Source: Vibrio ishigakensis (GTDB lineage Bacteria; Pseudomonadota; Gammaproteobacteria; Enterobacterales; Vibrionaceae). From it: 64,000 nt of DNA. The notes beneath the pieces were generated by a model. The model had not been told where the DNA came from. It searched no databases and saw nothing but the letters and a program-made list of their open reading frames with translations. Position numbers and translations under genes: made by a program. This document shows positions 40,850 through 51,365 of the stretch, in pieces; positions within the stretch are counted from its first letter, which is position 1; every line of letters begins with the position of its first letter. The DNA lies in NCBI RefSeq assembly GCF_024347675.1, contig NZ_AP024881.1:496001-560000 (forward strand). Reading direction: 5' to 3'.

Positions 40850-41350
40850 ATGAGCGCACTTAAGGCAACAGGGTTGCGCTGGCTATGGTTAGCCGCCCTG
40901 ATATTTGTTGCAGACATCGCTATCAAGTCAGTAGTGATGGACAACATGGAGTATGGATGGGCGAACCGCATTGAGGTACTGCCTTTCTTTAACTTGTTGT
41001 ATGTCCATAACTATGGCGCGGCATTCAGCTTCTTGGGTGATCAAAGCGGTTGGCAACGTTGGTTGTTTACCGGCATCGCTTTTGCTGTCTGTGCCATGCT
41101 TATGGTATGGATGAAGCGCCTACCACACAGTGATAAGTGGAATAACATCGCTTATGCACTGATCATCGGTGGTGCTATCGGCAATGTATTCGATCGTATC
41201 GTGCATGGCTTCGTGGTGGACTACCTAGATTTCTACTGGGGAACCTATCATTGGCCAGCTTTTAACTTGGCGGATACCGCCATAGTTATTGGTGCAGGTA
41301 TGGTCATTCTCGACGGCTTTATCAGTAAAAAGCCTGGGACTGAAGCATAA
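40850..41350 (+). CDS. lspA: Lipoprotein signal peptidase LspA
   Basis: 166 aa with four membrane helices. The catalytic aspartates lie in [18 protein letters not shown] and [10 protein letters not shown], and the conserved [16 protein letters not shown] is present. It cleaves prolipoproteins after Lgt has modified them. The start is the ATG at 40850. fkpB and ispH, which usually follow lspA in enterics and vibrios, are absent here; two hairpins and then secG come instead. Confidence 0.96.
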   Translation: MSALKATGLRWLWLAALIFVADIAIKSVVMDNMEYGWANRIEVLPFFNLLYVHNYGAAFSFLGDQSGWQRWLFTGIAFAVCAMLMVWMKRLPHSDKWNNIAYALIIGGAIGNVFDRIVHGFVVDYLDFYWGTYHWPAFNLADTAIVIGAGMVILDGFISKKPGTEA

Positions 41351-41351
41351 G

Positions 41352-41400
41352 GTGCTCAATTGCTGAGCACTTAATTGACAAGGAGATTATTTTCCTTGTC
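41352..41400 (+). terminator. Two hairpins after lspA
   Basis: GTGCTCA-ATTGC-TGAGCAC at 41352-41370 and GACAAGGA-GATTATTT-TCCTTGTC at 41377-41400. Neither has a strong T-run, but together they likely end the ribF-ileS-lspA transcript. They mark the change of gene order before secG. Confidence 0.5.
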
Positions 41401-41510
41401 ACATGGGGTGGCTTTCGCTAATATTGCGTCCGCCCTAAACGGGACGCTAGCTTTGTTGTAATTAATTTTACGATGGCGCTGGCTCAACAATTTGGAACAT
41501 AGGTGGAAAG

Positions 41511-41849
41511 ATGTTTGAAACTCTACTTGTGATTTACCTGTTGGCTGCGCTTGGTGTTATTGGCCTAGTACTGATTCAACAAGGTAAAGGCGCAGATATG
41601 GGAGCCTCTTTCGGTGCTGGCGCATCAAACACAGTGTTTGGCGCAAGCGGCTCAGGAAATTTCCTAACCCGAATGACTGCAATTTTTGCAACTGTATTTA
41701 TCGTTGTTTGTTTGATTCTAGGTAATATGTCTACACATAAAACCGAATCACAGTGGGTTGACCCAACAGCAGGTCAAGCGACTACACAACAAACGGACAA
41801 CGCAGCGAGTGAAGTTCCAGCCGAAACTGGCGAAGAAATTCCTCAATAA
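41511..41849 (+). CDS. secG: Protein-export membrane protein SecG
   Basis: 112 aa. Two membrane helices (about 3-22 and 52-72) flank the conserved QQGKGADMGASFGAGASNTVFGASGSGNFLTR loop. A polar, acidic tail of about 35 residues follows. It is an accessory subunit of the SecYEG channel. It is followed by tRNA-Leu after 15 bp, as in E. coli. glmM, which normally precedes secG, is missing here. Confidence 0.95.
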   Translation: MFETLLVIYLLAALGVIGLVLIQQGKGADMGASFGAGASNTVFGASGSGNFLTRMTAIFATVFIVVCLILGNMSTHKTESQWVDPTAGQATTQQTDNAASEVPAETGEEIPQ

Positions 41850-41864
41850 GCTGATACGATTCCT

Positions 41865-41948
41865 GCCGAGATGGTGAAATTGGTAGACACGCCAGCATGA
41901 GGTGCTGGTGCCTTTGGTGTGAGGGTTCGAGTCCCTCTCTCGGCACCA
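41865..41948 (+). tRNA. tRNA-Leu (GAG)
   Basis: An 84-nt type II tRNA with encoded CCA and a short variable arm. The anticodon GAG sits in CAGCATGAGGTGCTG. The acceptor stem GCCGAGA pairs with TCTCGGC. It probably reads through from secG. Confidence 0.96.
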
Positions 41949-41956
41949 TTAATCGT

Positions 41957-41984
41957 TTGAAAAACATACTGTTGAGCGTATAAT
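41957..41984 (+). promoter_or_regulatory. Promoter of the tRNA-fMet gene
   Basis: TTGAAA at 41957-41962 and TATAAT at 41979-41984 with a 16-bp spacer. It lies 14 bp before the mature tRNA, so transcription starts near its 5' end. It also feeds the rimP-nusA-infB operon in part. Confidence 0.7.
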
Positions 41985-41997
41985 GCTCTCAGTCGGA

Positions 41998-42074
<77 letters not shown>

Positions 42075-42099
42075 ATCTTCGATTCTGTTTTTCAAGCGT

Positions 42100-42259
42100 C
42101 ATAACTGACATTTGTCTGTTATGAGCTAAGCTTCTTTTTAGCTTAGTGATATCAGGGTCCAGCATCATAAAACCCCGACTATCTCGGGGTTTTTTGTTAT
42201 CTGCGGTTTATCACTGTAGAGTGCTTGGTATTTGAATTGGGCTTTAAGCCCTTTTTTTG
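42100..42259 (+). terminator. Hairpins and two terminators between metY and rimP
   Basis: In order: CATAACTGACA/GTCTGTTATG (42100-42123), AGCTAAGC/TAGCTTAG (about 42123-42146), a clear terminator AACCCCGACTATCTCGGGGTTTTTT (42171-42196), and a shorter GGGCTTTAAGCCCTTTTTTT (42239-42259). Read-through into nusA may be controlled here, as NusA autoregulation in E. coli acts on this leader (established there; inferred here). Confidence 0.75.
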
Positions 42260-42278
42260 TTTCTGGAGTGGTTGAACA

Positions 42279-42734
42279 ATGACTGGTTTAGAAAGACAGC
42301 TAACTGAAATGCTTGAGCCGCCAGTAGTGGCATCAGGCTATGAGCTAGTTGGACTTGAATTTATACGTGCTGGTGAATACTCAACACTACGTATCTATAT
42401 CGATAGCGAAAACGGTATCAATGTAGATGACTGTGCTGAAGTTAGTCATCAGGTTAGTGCGGTACTCGATGTAGAAGATCCAATTTCGGTTGTATACAAC
42501 CTAGAAGTTTCTTCACCAGGTCTTGAACGCCCTCTATTTAAACCTGCACACTACGAGCAGTTTCTGGATCACGAAGTCAGCCTAGTTTTGAAAATGGGTG
42601 TTGGTAACCGCCGCAAGTGGAAAGGCATTATCCGCAAAGTAGACGGTGAAACCATCACTATCGAAGCTGACAAAGAAGAGCATGAGTTCGTATTGAGCAA
42701 CATCTCTAAAGCCAATCTGATTCCTAAATTTTAA
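42279..42734 (+). CDS. rimP: Ribosome maturation factor RimP
   Basis: 151 aa. The conserved [38 protein letters not shown] and [12 protein letters not shown] motifs are present. It helps assemble the 30S subunit. First gene of the operon rimP-nusA-infB-rbfA-truB-rpsO-pnp, 22 bp before nusA. Confidence 0.96.
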   Translation: MTGLERQLTEMLEPPVVASGYELVGLEFIRAGEYSTLRIYIDSENGINVDDCAEVSHQVSAVLDVEDPISVVYNLEVSSPGLERPLFKPAHYEQFLDHEVSLVLKMGVGNRRKWKGIIRKVDGETITIEADKEEHEFVLSNISKANLIPKF

Positions 42735-42756
42735 GTCTATTATCGAGGCTAGAAGA

Positions 42757-44244
42757 ATGAACAAAGAAATTTTAGCTGTGGTTGAAGCGGTATCGAACGA
42801 GAAAGCCGTACCGCGCGAGCGCATCTTTGAAGCGCTAGAAATTGCACTTTCGACTGCAACCAAAAAGAAATATGAAATCGAAATCGACGTACGTGTAGAA
42901 ATCGATCGCAAGAGCGGTGAATTCGATACTTTCCGTCGTTGGGAAGCAGTTGAGGAAGTAGAGAACCCAACTAAAGAGATTTCTTTAGAGGCAGCTCAAT
43001 ACGATGACGAAACTATTGAACTTGGCGATTTCATCGAAGAAGAGATTGAATCAGTTAAGTTTGACCGAATCACTACTCAAACTGCTAAGCAAGTAATCGT
43101 ACAGAAAGTACGTGAAGCTGAGCGTGAGCAAGTTGTTGAGAAGTTCATCGACAACGAAGGTGAGCTAATCACAGGTGTGGTTAAGAAAGTTAACCGCGAA
43201 ACTGTAGTTATGGACCTTGGTGAGAACGCTGAAGCGGTAATCCTACGTGAAGACCAGCTTCCTCGTGAAAACTTCCGTCCAGGTGACCGTGTACGTGGCC
43301 TACTGTACTCAGTACGTCCAGAAGCTCGCGGCTTCCAACTATTTATGACTCGCTCTAAGCCAGAGATGCTGACTGAACTGTTCCGCATCGAAGTGCCAGA
43401 GATTGCTGAAGACATCATCGAACTTAAAGGTGCTGCTCGTGATCCAGGTTCTCGCGCTAAGATCGCAGTTAAAACTAATGACCGCCGTATCGACCCTGTA
43501 GGTGCTTGTGTTGGTATGCGTGGTGCTCGTGTGCAGGCTGTATCTGGTGAGCTTGGTAACGAGCGTATCGATATCGTTCTTTGGGACGACAACCCAGCTC
43601 AGTTTGTTATCAACGCTATGGCTCCTGCTGACGTTGCTTCAATCATCGTTGATGAAGACACGCACTCAATGGACATCGCAGTTGAAGCTGACAACCTAGC
43701 GCAAGCTATCGGTCGTAGCGGCCAGAACGTTCGCCTAGCGTCTCAACTAACAGGTTGGGAACTGAATGTGATGACAGTTGAAGACCTGCAGAAGAAGCAC
43801 GAAGCAGAGTCAACTGAAGCTATCGAAAGCTTCATGAAGCACCTAGACATCGAACAAGACTTCGCTGAACTTCTTGTAGAAGAAGGTTTCTCTAGCCTAG
43901 AAGAAGTAGCTTACGTTCCTATGAGCGAACTACTAGAAATCGACGGCTTGGATGAAGATCTTGTAGAAGAACTACGTGGCCGAGCTAAAGATGCACTGAC
44001 TACTCTTGCGCTTGCGCAAGAAGAATCATTTGAGGGTCTACACCCAGCAGACGACCTACTAGGTCTTGAAGGTCTAGAGCGCGAGATGGCGTTCAAACTG
44101 GCTGCAAAAGGTGTAACTACTCTAGAAGATCTAGCAGACCAAGGTATTGATGACCTTGAAGGTATTGAAGACCTTACAGAAGAGCGCGCAGGTGAGCTAA
44201 TCATGGCTGCACGTAACATCTGTTGGTTTGGCGACGAAGAATAA
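42757..44244 (+). CDS. nusA: Transcription termination/antitermination factor NusA
   Basis: 495 aa, the E. coli length. An N-terminal RNA-polymerase-binding domain (about 1-125), S1 (about 135-200), two KH domains with [15 protein letters not shown] and [15 protein letters not shown], and two C-terminal acidic repeats are visible; the repeats bind RNAP alpha and lambda N in E. coli. It modulates pausing, termination and rRNA antitermination, and acts with boxA as seen in the rrn spacer. Confidence 0.97.
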   Translation: MNKEILAVVEAVSNEKAVPRERIFEALEIALSTATKKKYEIEIDVRVEIDRKSGEFDTFRRWEAVEEVENPTKEISLEAAQYDDETIELGDFIEEEIESVKFDRITTQTAKQVIVQKVREAEREQVVEKFIDNEGELITGVVKKVNRETVVMDLGENAEAVILREDQLPRENFRPGDRVRGLLYSVRPEARGFQLFMTRSKPEMLTELFRIEVPEIAEDIIELKGAARDPGSRAKIAVKTNDRRIDPVGACVGMRGARVQAVSGELGNERIDIVLWDDNPAQFVINAMAPADVASIIVDEDTHSMDIAVEADNLAQAIGRSGQNVRLASQLTGWELNVMTVEDLQKKHEAESTEAIESFMKHLDIEQDFAELLVEEGFSSLEEVAYVPMSELLEIDGLDEDLVEELRGRAKDALTTLALAQEESFEGLHPADDLLGLEGLEREMAFKLAAKGVTTLEDLADQGIDDLEGIEDLTEERAGELIMAARNICWFGDEE

Positions 44245-44264
44245 TCCGGCACGGAGGTAGTTGA

Positions 44265-46979
44265 ATGACACAACTGACTGTTAAAGCTCTTAGTGAAGAA
44301 ATTGGTACGCCGGTTGATCGCCTGATTGAGCAATTGGCTGACGCAGGTTTGAAAAAATCTGCTGCAGATAACGTAAGCGACGACGAAAAACAAACGTTGC
44401 TGACTCATCTTAAGCGTGAGCACGGTGACACTTCAGGTGAAACTGAGCCTACTCGTCTAACTCTACAGCGTAAAAAGCGTAGCACCCTAAGTGTTTCTGC
44501 TGGCGGCGGTAAGAGCAAAGATGTTACTGTAGAAGTGCGCAAAAAACGTACATACGTTAAGCGTACTGCAGTGGAAGAAGAAGCTCGCTTAGAAGCAGAA
44601 GAGAAAGCACGCCTAGAAGCAGAAGCTACGGCGAAGCGCGAAGCTGAAGAGCAAGCACAACGTGAAGCTGAAGAGAAAGCGAAACGCGAAGCTGAAGAAA
44701 AAGCTAAGCGTGAAGCAGAAGCCGCAGCAAAACGCGAAGCTGAAGAAAAAGCTAAACGCGCAGCTGCTGACAAAGCTGAAACTAAAGACGTTGCAGCCGA
44801 GCAGAAAGAGACAGAAGAGCGTAAAGTGAAAAACGATCAAGCAGCCAAAGAAGCGGCTGAACTTAAACGTCGTCAGGAAGAAGAAGCGAAACGTAAAGCA
44901 GAGCAGGAAGCTGCAAAACAAGCTGAAGAAACGCGTAAACTTGCTGAAGAAAACGCTGAACGTTGGGCTAAACAAGCTCAAGAGAAGACTTCAGAAAACG
45001 GTGACTATCACGTAACTACTTCTACTTACGCTCGTGAAGCGGAAGACGAAGCTGACCGTCGCGCAGATGGTGGCGGTCGTAAGAAGAAGAAGAAAAAAGC
45101 AAATGCTAACGACAAAGCGGCACCTAATGCTCGCGGCGGTCGTAACCAGCGTGGTCGCGGTAAAGGCAAACTTGCTAAGCCAGCGTCAATGCAACACGGC
45201 TTCGATAAGTCTGCATCTGTAGCTAAAGCAGACGTAGTTATCGGTGAAACCATCGTGGTTTCTGAGCTTGCAAGCAAGATGTCAGTTAAAGCAACTGAAG
45301 TTATCAAGGTAATGATGAAGATGGGTGCTATGGCAACCATCAACCAAGTAATCGACCAAGAGACTGCACAACTTGTTGCTGAAGAAATGGGTCACAAAGT
45401 AATCCTACGTAAAGAGAACGAGCTAGAAGAAGCAGTACTAAGCGATCGCGACAGCGACGCAGAAGCGACTCCTCGTGCTCCGGTAGTTACCATCATGGGT
45501 CACGTTGACCATGGTAAGACTTCTACCCTTGACTACATCCGTAAAGCACACGTTGCTTCAGGCGAAGCTGGTGGTATTACACAGCACATCGGTGCATACC
45601 ACGTTGAAACTGAAAACGGCATGATCACCTTCCTTGATACTCCTGGACACGCAGCGTTTACCGCAATGCGTGCTCGTGGTGCTCAAGCGACAGATATCGT
45701 AGTTCTAGTAGTAGCTGCAGACGATGGCGTAATGCCACAAACCATCGAAGCGATCCAGCACGCGAAAGCGGCTGAGGTTCCTCTGATTGTTGCAGTGAAC
45801 AAGATCGATAAAGAAGGTGCTAACCCAGACAACGTTAAGAACGAACTGGCACAGTACGATGTAATCCCTGAAGAGTGGGGCGGTGAGAACATGTTTGTTC
45901 ACATCTCTGCGAAACAAGGTACCAACATCGATGGTCTTCTTGAGACTATCCTACTTCAATCTGAAGTTCTTGAGCTTGAAGCTGTAGCTGAAGGCATGGC
46001 ATCTGGTGTTGTTGTAGAATCTCGCCTAGACAAGGGCCGTGGTCCTGTTGCTACTGTACTTGTTCAATCAGGTACGCTTAACAAGGGTGACATCCTACTT
46101 TGTGGTCAAGAGTACGGCCGTGTTCGTGCGATGCGCGATGAGAACGGTCAAGAGATCACTGAAGCTGGTCCTTCTATCCCTGTGGAAATCATCGGTCTAT
46201 CTGGTGTTCCAGCGTCAGGTGACGAAGCTACAGTAGTACGTGACGAGCGTAAAGCACGTGAAGTAGCGAACTACCGTCAAGGTAAATTCCGTGAAGTTAA
46301 ACTAGCACGTCAGCAGAAAGCTAAACTGGAGAACATGTTCTCTAACATGGCTGCTGGTGAAGTTGCTGAGCTTAACGTGGTACTTAAGGCTGACGTACAG
46401 GGTTCTGTTGAAGCAATCGCTGACTCTCTACGCAAGCTATCTACTGACGAAGTTAAAGTTAACATCGTAGGTTCAGGTGTAGGTGGTATCACCGAAACTG
46501 ACGCAGTACTAGCAGCAGCATCTAACGCTATCATCCTAGGCTTTAACGTTCGTGCGGACGCTTCAGCGCGTCGTGCAATCGAAAATGAAAACCTAGACCT
46601 TCGCTACTACTCAATCATCTATCAATTGATCGATGAAGTGAAACAAGCGATGGGCGGTATGCTTGCTCCAGAATTCAAGCAAGAGATCATTGGTCTTGCT
46701 GAAGTACGTGACGTATTTAAGTCACCTAAACTGGGCGCAATCGCTGGTTGTATGGTTACTGAAGGCCTGATCAAGCGTAGCAACCCAATCCGCGTACTTC
46801 GCGATAACGTTGTTATCTACGAAGGTGAGCTTGAGTCTCTACGTCGCTTTAAAGACGACGTTCAAGAGGTTAAGAACGGCTACGAATGTGGTATCGGCGT
46901 TAAGAATTACAACGATGTTCGCGTAGGCGACCAAATCGAAGTATTCGAAACAGTTGAAGTGAAGCGTACGCTAGACTAA
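44265..46979 (+). CDS. infB: Translation initiation factor IF-2
   Basis: 904 aa. The N-terminal domain has [21 protein letters not shown]. Next comes a long charged helix built of short repeats such as [14 protein letters not shown] (residues about 105-165). A basic linker ([12 protein letters not shown]) follows, then the GTPase domain with [18 protein letters not shown] and NKID, and the C-terminal fMet-tRNA-binding domain. The repeat region is variable among species and repetitive at DNA level. Internal starts giving shorter isoforms, as in E. coli, are possible. Confidence 0.97.
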   Translation: MTQLTVKALSEEIGTPVDRLIEQLADAGLKKSAADNVSDDEKQTLLTHLKREHGDTSGETEPTRLTLQRKKRSTLSVSAGGGKSKDVTVEVRKKRTYVKRTAVEEEARLEAEEKARLEAEATAKREAEEQAQREAEEKAKREAEEKAKREAEAAAKREAEEKAKRAAADKAETKDVAAEQKETEERKVKNDQAAKEAAELKRRQEEEAKRKAEQEAAKQAEETRKLAEENAERWAKQAQEKTSENGDYHVTTSTYAREAEDEADRRADGGGRKKKKKKANANDKAAPNARGGRNQRGRGKGKLAKPASMQHGFDKSASVAKADVVIGETIVVSELASKMSVKATEVIKVMMKMGAMATINQVIDQETAQLVAEEMGHKVILRKENELEEAVLSDRDSDAEATPRAPVVTIMGHVDHGKTSTLDYIRKAHVASGEAGGITQHIGAYHVETENGMITFLDTPGHAAFTAMRARGAQATDIVVLVVAADDGVMPQTIEAIQHAKAAEVPLIVAVNKIDKEGANPDNVKNELAQYDVIPEEWGGENMFVHISAKQGTNIDGLLETILLQSEVLELEAVAEGMASGVVVESRLDKGRGPVATVLVQSGTLNKGDILLCGQEYGRVRAMRDENGQEITEAGPSIPVEIIGLSGVPASGDEATVVRDERKAREVANYRQGKFREVKLARQQKAKLENMFSNMAAGEVAELNVVLKADVQGSVEAIADSLRKLSTDEVKVNIVGSGVGGITETDAVLAAASNAIILGFNVRADASARRAIENENLDLRYYSIIYQLIDEVKQAMGGMLAPEFKQEIIGLAEVRDVFKSPKLGAIAGCMVTEGLIKRSNPIRVLRDNVVIYEGELESLRRFKDDVQEVKNGYECGIGVKNYNDVRVGDQIEVFETVEVKRTLD

Positions 46980-47043
46980 TCGTCGCGACACCTCAATATT
47001 GACAAGTAGCTATCAGAATCGATAGTCGGTTGTTGAATACACC

Positions 47044-47073
47044 ATGGGGGGCTTTAGCCCCCCATTCTTTCTA
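47044..47073 (+). terminator. Hairpin between infB and rbfA
   Basis: ATGGGGGGCTTTAGCCCCCCAT is a very stable stem followed by TCTTTCT. It may act as a partial terminator or an RNA-processing/decay site inside the operon. Confidence 0.6.
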
Positions 47074-47087
47074 TAGTGAGAAAAGAA

Positions 47088-47483
47088 ATGTCAAAAGAAT
47101 TTAGCCGCACTCAACGAGTGTCACAACAGCTGCAAAAAGAGCTAGCTGTTATCCTACAACGCGAAATCCGCGATTCTCGCATCGGTATGGCAACCATTTC
47201 GGATGTAGAGGTTTCTCGTGACCTTGCTGTTGCCAAGGTATTCGTTACCTTCCTATGCATCGGCGACCAAACTCCTGAATCTAGCCTTGAAGCGCTAAAA
47301 GAGCATGAAGTGCAGATCCGCATGATGCTTGGTAAGCGTATTCGTCTACGCCTAACTCCCGAGGTGCGTTTTGTGTACGATAGCACCCTAGTTGAAGGTA
47401 TGCGAATGTCTAACCTTGTTAGCGACGTGGTTAGCAAAGACAAGCAAAAGCGTGATGACTCTGGTCGTGGAGATGAAGAGTAA
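47088..47483 (+). CDS. rbfA: Ribosome-binding factor A
   Basis: 131 aa with a KH-like fold. The start is [32 protein letters not shown] 47088 is preferred to the GTG four codons upstream. It acts in late 16S processing and 30S maturation, notably in the cold. Its stop overlaps the truB start (TAATG). Confidence 0.95.
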   Translation: MSKEFSRTQRVSQQLQKELAVILQREIRDSRIGMATISDVEVSRDLAVAKVFVTFLCIGDQTPESSLEALKEHEVQIRMMLGKRIRLRLTPEVRFVYDSTLVEGMRMSNLVSDVVSKDKQKRDDSGRGDEE

Positions 47484-48427
47484 TGGCGAGAAGACGTAAA
47501 GGCCGTCCGGTCAATGGCGTAATCCTGTTAGATAAGCCCACAGGCATTTCATCTAACGATGCGCTACAAAAAGTTAAGCGTATTTTCTTTGCAGAGAAGG
47601 CAGGTCACACAGGTGCACTTGACCCTCTTGCAACAGGTATGCTTCCAATTTGTTTGGGCGAAGCGACCAAGTTTTCTCAATATCTGCTCGACTCAGATAA
47701 GCGCTACCGCACCATAGCTAAGCTAGGTGAGCGCACTAACACCTCTGACTCAGACGGTGAAGTAGTAGAAACGCGTCCAGTTAATGTAACTGAAGAACTG
47801 TTACAAGAGTGCATCGAAAAATTCCGTGGTACAACTGACCAGGTTCCTTCAATGTTCTCAGCGCTAAAGTACCAAGGTAAGCCTCTGTACGAATACGCTC
47901 GTGAAGGCATCGAGGTACCGCGTGAGTCTCGTAAGATCACCGTGTATGAGATCAATCTGATCCGCTTTGAGGGCGATGAGGTTGAGCTAGAAGTACACTG
48001 CTCTAAGGGTACTTATATCCGTACTATCGTTGATGACCTAGGAGAGATGCTAGGTTGTGGCGCACACGTGACTTACCTTCGCCGTACTGGTGTAGCTAAC
48101 TATCCGTATGAGCGCATGATGACTCTGGAGCAACTGGATGAACTGCTTAAGCAAGCACATATCCAAGAAGTGGCTCCAAAAGAACTACTAGACCCGCTAC
48201 TTCTGCCTATGGACACAGCGGTAGAAGAACTGCCTGAGGTTAACCTTATCCCTGAGCTTGCGGATATGGTTCAACATGGTCAGCCAGTACAGGTACTTGG
48301 CGCTCCGGCGGAAGGCCCTGTGCGCATGACTAAAGGCGAAGAAAAGCTATTTATTGGTGTGGCGGATATCGATGACGATGGTCGCATCGCACCTAAGCGT
48401 TTGGTGGTATTCCGCGAGGAAAGCTAA
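47483..48427 (+). CDS. truB: tRNA pseudouridine-55 synthase TruB
   Basis: 314 aa. The catalytic Asp lies in [15 protein letters not shown], with [15 protein letters not shown] before and [15 protein letters not shown] after. It makes pseudouridine 55 in the T-loop of all tRNAs and also acts as a tRNA chaperone. A C-terminal PUA-like extension ends the protein. Confidence 0.96.
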   Translation: MARRRKGRPVNGVILLDKPTGISSNDALQKVKRIFFAEKAGHTGALDPLATGMLPICLGEATKFSQYLLDSDKRYRTIAKLGERTNTSDSDGEVVETRPVNVTEELLQECIEKFRGTTDQVPSMFSALKYQGKPLYEYAREGIEVPRESRKITVYEINLIRFEGDEVELEVHCSKGTYIRTIVDDLGEMLGCGAHVTYLRRTGVANYPYERMMTLEQLDELLKQAHIQEVAPKELLDPLLLPMDTAVEELPEVNLIPELADMVQHGQPVQVLGAPAEGPVRMTKGEEKLFIGVADIDDDGRIAPKRLVVFREES

Positions 48428-48458
48428 CAGCAATGATCTCTCAGTTGATAGTTAAAAA

Positions 48459-48504
48459 CTGATAGCTATCAGCTATTGCTTTGCTTAAAGCTTGTCCGTA
48501 TAAT
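48459..48504 (+). promoter_or_regulatory. rpsO promoter with upstream palindrome
   Basis: TTGCTT at 48476-48481 and TATAAT at 48499-48504 have a 17-bp spacer. A perfect 14-bp palindrome CTGATAGCTATCAG at 48459-48472 ends 3 bp before the -35. It uses the same heptamer as the array at 4297-4324. Confidence 0.65.
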
Positions 48505-48576
48505 CCACCGCTCTCGTGTCGGCTGAATCAGAGATTGGCTGGCACAAATTTAAACTTAACTCTTTAGGAGAGAATT

Positions 48577-48846
48577 ATGTCTCTGAATGCAGAAACTAAA
48601 GCAGCAATCGTTGCTGAGTACGCACAAAGCGAAGGCGATACAGGTTCACCAGAAGTACAAGTAGCTCTACTTACTGCTTCTATCAACCACCTACAAGGTC
48701 ACTTTGCTAACCACAAGCAAGACCACCACAGCCGTCGCGGTCTTCTACGCATGGTTTCTCGTCGTCGTAAGCTTCTAGATTACCTAAAAGGTAAAAACCT
48801 AGATCGCTACCACGCGCTAATCAAACGTCTAGGCCTACGTCGCTAA
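48577..48846 (+). CDS. rpsO: 30S ribosomal protein S15
   Basis: 89 aa, the standard length: [32 protein letters not shown]. It binds 16S rRNA early in assembly. The Shine-Dalgarno TTAGGAGAG is strong. In E. coli it represses its own translation through a leader pseudoknot; I did not fold the leader here. A terminator and the pnp leader follow. Confidence 0.97.
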   Translation: MSLNAETKAAIVAEYAQSEGDTGSPEVQVALLTASINHLQGHFANHKQDHHSRRGLLRMVSRRRKLLDYLKGKNLDRYHALIKRLGLRR

Positions 48847-48873
48847 TAAGTGACTGCATAGATCAGTTTGTAC

Positions 48874-48899
48874 AAAAAGGGGCTATATGCCCCTTTTTT
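48874..48899 (+). terminator. Terminator between rpsO and pnp
   Basis: AAAAAGGGGCTATATGCCCCTTTTTT, a clean stem and T-run. Partial read-through gives the rpsO-pnp transcript in E. coli. Confidence 0.9.
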
Positions 48900-48992
48900 G
48901 ACGCCTAAATTTAGCCAAAGCTCAATTAAGCCGTTATACTACTCCACGAATTTTTTCAGGAAATTCGTAACTATATTTAATCACTACTCGAA

Positions 48993-49081
48993 GCATTACA
49001 GTCACCCTCGTCGACCAAAAGGTCGCGACTATTAAAAATAGATTCCAAGATTCTGTTTTTACTAGTCGCGATTTGTAATGC
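48993..49081 (+). promoter_or_regulatory. Long hairpin in the pnp leader
   Basis: GCATTACA (48993-49000) pairs with TGTAATGC (49074-49081), and inside it CGCGACTA-TTAAAAATA pairs with TTTTTA-CTAGTCGCG. The nearly 90-nt double-stranded RNA is just upstream of pnp, like the E. coli site cut by RNase III for PNPase autocontrol. Confidence 0.75.
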
Positions 49082-49133
49082 CTTAGAGTGAATGAACCAC
49101 TTATCTAAGCCTCGCTTAGAACAAGGAATTAGA

Positions 49134-51260
49134 ATGTTCGAAAAACCAGTTGTTAAGACTTTCCAATATGGAAACCACACAGTAACGCTTGAGACCGGTG
49201 TTATGGCTCGCCAAGCGACTGCTGCTGTTATGGTTAACATGGATGACACAGCAGTATTCGTATCTGTTGTTGGTAAAAAAGAAGCAGTTGAAGGTCAAGA
49301 CTTCTTCCCTCTAACTGTAAACTACCAAGAGCGTACTTACGCTGCAGGTAAGATCCCTGGCGGTTTCTTCAAGCGTGAAGGTCGTCCTTCTGAAGGCGAA
49401 ACCCTGATTGCACGTCTAATCGACCGTCCAATCCGTCCGCTATTCCCAGATGCGTTTAAGAACGAAGTTCAAGTAATCGCAACTGTTGTGTCTGTAAACC
49501 CAGACGTTCAGCCTGACATTCCAACCATGATCGGTACTTCAGCAGCACTTGCCATCTCTGGTATCCCGTTCAATGGTCCAATCGGTGCAGCGCGTGTTGG
49601 TCACGTAGATGGCCAGCTAGTACTTAACCCATCAAACACTGAGCTAGAGACTTCTAAGCTAGACCTAGTTGTGGCAGGTACTGACAACGCAGTACTAATG
49701 GTTGAATCAGAAGCTGACAACCTAACTGAAGAAGAAATGCTAGCAGCAGTTGTTTACGGTCACGACCAACAACAAGCTGTTATCAACGCTATCAACGAAT
49801 TCGCTGCTGAAGTAGCTACTCCTGCATGGGATTGGGTTGCTCCAGAAGAGAACACAGCACTTAACACTAAGATTGCTGAGCTAGCGGAAGCTAAGCTAGT
49901 TGAAGCGTACCAAATCACTGAGAAGATGGCTCGTTACGACCGCATCCACGAGATCGCTGCGGAAGTAAACGAAGTGCTACTTGCTGAAGACCCTGAAGCA
50001 AACACTAAAGAAATTCACACTATCTTCCACGATCTAGAAAAAACCGTTGTACGTCGCAGCATCATCGCTGGTAACCCACGTATCGACGGTCGTGAGAAAG
50101 ACATGGTTCGTGCTCTAGACGTTCGCACTGGCGTTCTTCCACGTACTCACGGCTCTTCTCTATTCACCCGTGGTGAGACTCAGGCGCTAGTTACAGCGAC
50201 TCTTGGTACTCAACGTGATGCTCAAATCATTGATGAGCTAACTGGTGAGCGTAAAGATCACTTCCTACTGCACTACAACTTCCCTCCATACTGTGTAGGT
50301 GAGACTGGCTTTGTTGGTTCTCCTAAGCGTCGTGAAATCGGCCACGGTAAACTGGCTAAGCGTGGTATTGCAGCGGTAATGCCTTCTGTTGAAGATTTCC
50401 CATACACAGTTCGTGTTGTATCTGAAATCACTGAATCTAACGGTTCTTCTTCAATGGCTTCTGTATGTGGTACTTCTCTTGCTCTTATGGATGCAGGTGT
50501 GCCAATTAAGTCTTCTGTAGCGGGTATCGCTATGGGTCTAGTTAAAGAAGGCGACGACTTCGTTGTTCTTTCTGACATCCTAGGTGACGAAGATCACCTT
50601 GGTGACATGGACTTTAAAGTAGCGGGTACTTCTACTGGTATCACTGCACTGCAGATGGATATCAAGATCGAAGGTATCACTAAAGAGATCATGCAGATCG
50701 CTCTAAACCAAGCTCAAGGTGCACGTCTACACATCCTATCTGTGATGGACGAAGCTATCTCTGGTGCTCGTGAGGAGATCTCTCAGTTCGCTCCACGTAT
50801 CCACCAAATGAAGATCAACCCTGACAAGATCCGTGACGTTATCGGTAAAGGTGGCGCAGTTATCCGTTCTCTATGTGAAGAGACTGGTACGACTATCGAA
50901 ATCGAAGACGACGGTACAGTTAAGATCGCTGCAACCTCTGGTGAGCAAGCTCAAGACGCTATCGACCGTATCAAGGCTCTGACTGCAGAAGTTGAAGTTG
51001 GTGCTATCTACAACGGTAAAGTAGCTCGTCTAGCTGACTTCGGTGCGTTCGTAACTATCCTTCCAGGTAAAGATGGTCTAGTACACATCTCTCAAATCGC
51101 TGAGAAGCGTGTAGAGAAGGTTTCTGACTACCTAACTGAAGGCCAAGAAGTTAAGGTTAAGGTTCTTGAGATCGACCGCCAAGGCCGTGTTCGTCTGAGC
51201 ATGAAAGAAGCGGTAGAGAAGCCAGCAGAAGAGTCAAACGACGCGCCTGCAGCTGAATAA
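49134..51260 (+). CDS. pnp: Polyribonucleotide nucleotidyltransferase (PNPase)
   Basis: 708 aa. Two RNase PH domains are joined by a helical linker, with the second one showing GQMTLLTGLG-like residues replaced here by [14 protein letters not shown] and the metal-site [22 protein letters not shown] domain ([11 protein letters not shown]) and an S1 domain ([18 protein letters not shown]) follow. It degrades RNA 3' to 5' with phosphate. ATG 49134 has AAGGA upstream; the upstream in-frame ATG would put coding sequence in the hairpin's flank. Confidence 0.97.
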   Translation: MFEKPVVKTFQYGNHTVTLETGVMARQATAAVMVNMDDTAVFVSVVGKKEAVEGQDFFPLTVNYQERTYAAGKIPGGFFKREGRPSEGETLIARLIDRPIRPLFPDAFKNEVQVIATVVSVNPDVQPDIPTMIGTSAALAISGIPFNGPIGAARVGHVDGQLVLNPSNTELETSKLDLVVAGTDNAVLMVESEADNLTEEEMLAAVVYGHDQQQAVINAINEFAAEVATPAWDWVAPEENTALNTKIAELAEAKLVEAYQITEKMARYDRIHEIAAEVNEVLLAEDPEANTKEIHTIFHDLEKTVVRRSIIAGNPRIDGREKDMVRALDVRTGVLPRTHGSSLFTRGETQALVTATLGTQRDAQIIDELTGERKDHFLLHYNFPPYCVGETGFVGSPKRREIGHGKLAKRGIAAVMPSVEDFPYTVRVVSEITESNGSSSMASVCGTSLALMDAGVPIKSSVAGIAMGLVKEGDDFVVLSDILGDEDHLGDMDFKVAGTSTGITALQMDIKIEGITKEIMQIALNQAQGARLHILSVMDEAISGAREEISQFAPRIHQMKINPDKIRDVIGKGGAVIRSLCEETGTTIEIEDDGTVKIAATSGEQAQDAIDRIKALTAEVEVGAIYNGKVARLADFGAFVTILPGKDGLVHISQIAEKRVEKVSDYLTEGQEVKVKVLEIDRQGRVRLSMKEAVEKPAEESNDAPAAE

Positions 51261-51298
51261 TATTGATTTTTAAGAAAAATCTTTAAGATCATGACCGA

Positions 51299-51326
51299 AA
51301 AGAGGAGCAATTATGCTCCTCTTTTT
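51299..51326 (+). terminator. Terminator after pnp
   Basis: AAGAGGAGCAATTATGCTCCTCTTTTT, a stable stem with T-run. Confidence 0.92.
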
Positions 51327-51365
51327 CTATTCTAAAGGAACTACGAAACATGGAGGTAGTTGTTT

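Noticed and set aside
44595..44790. A CRISPR-like or satellite repeat
   Set aside because: The repeats keep the reading frame of infB and code the known charged helix of IF-2.
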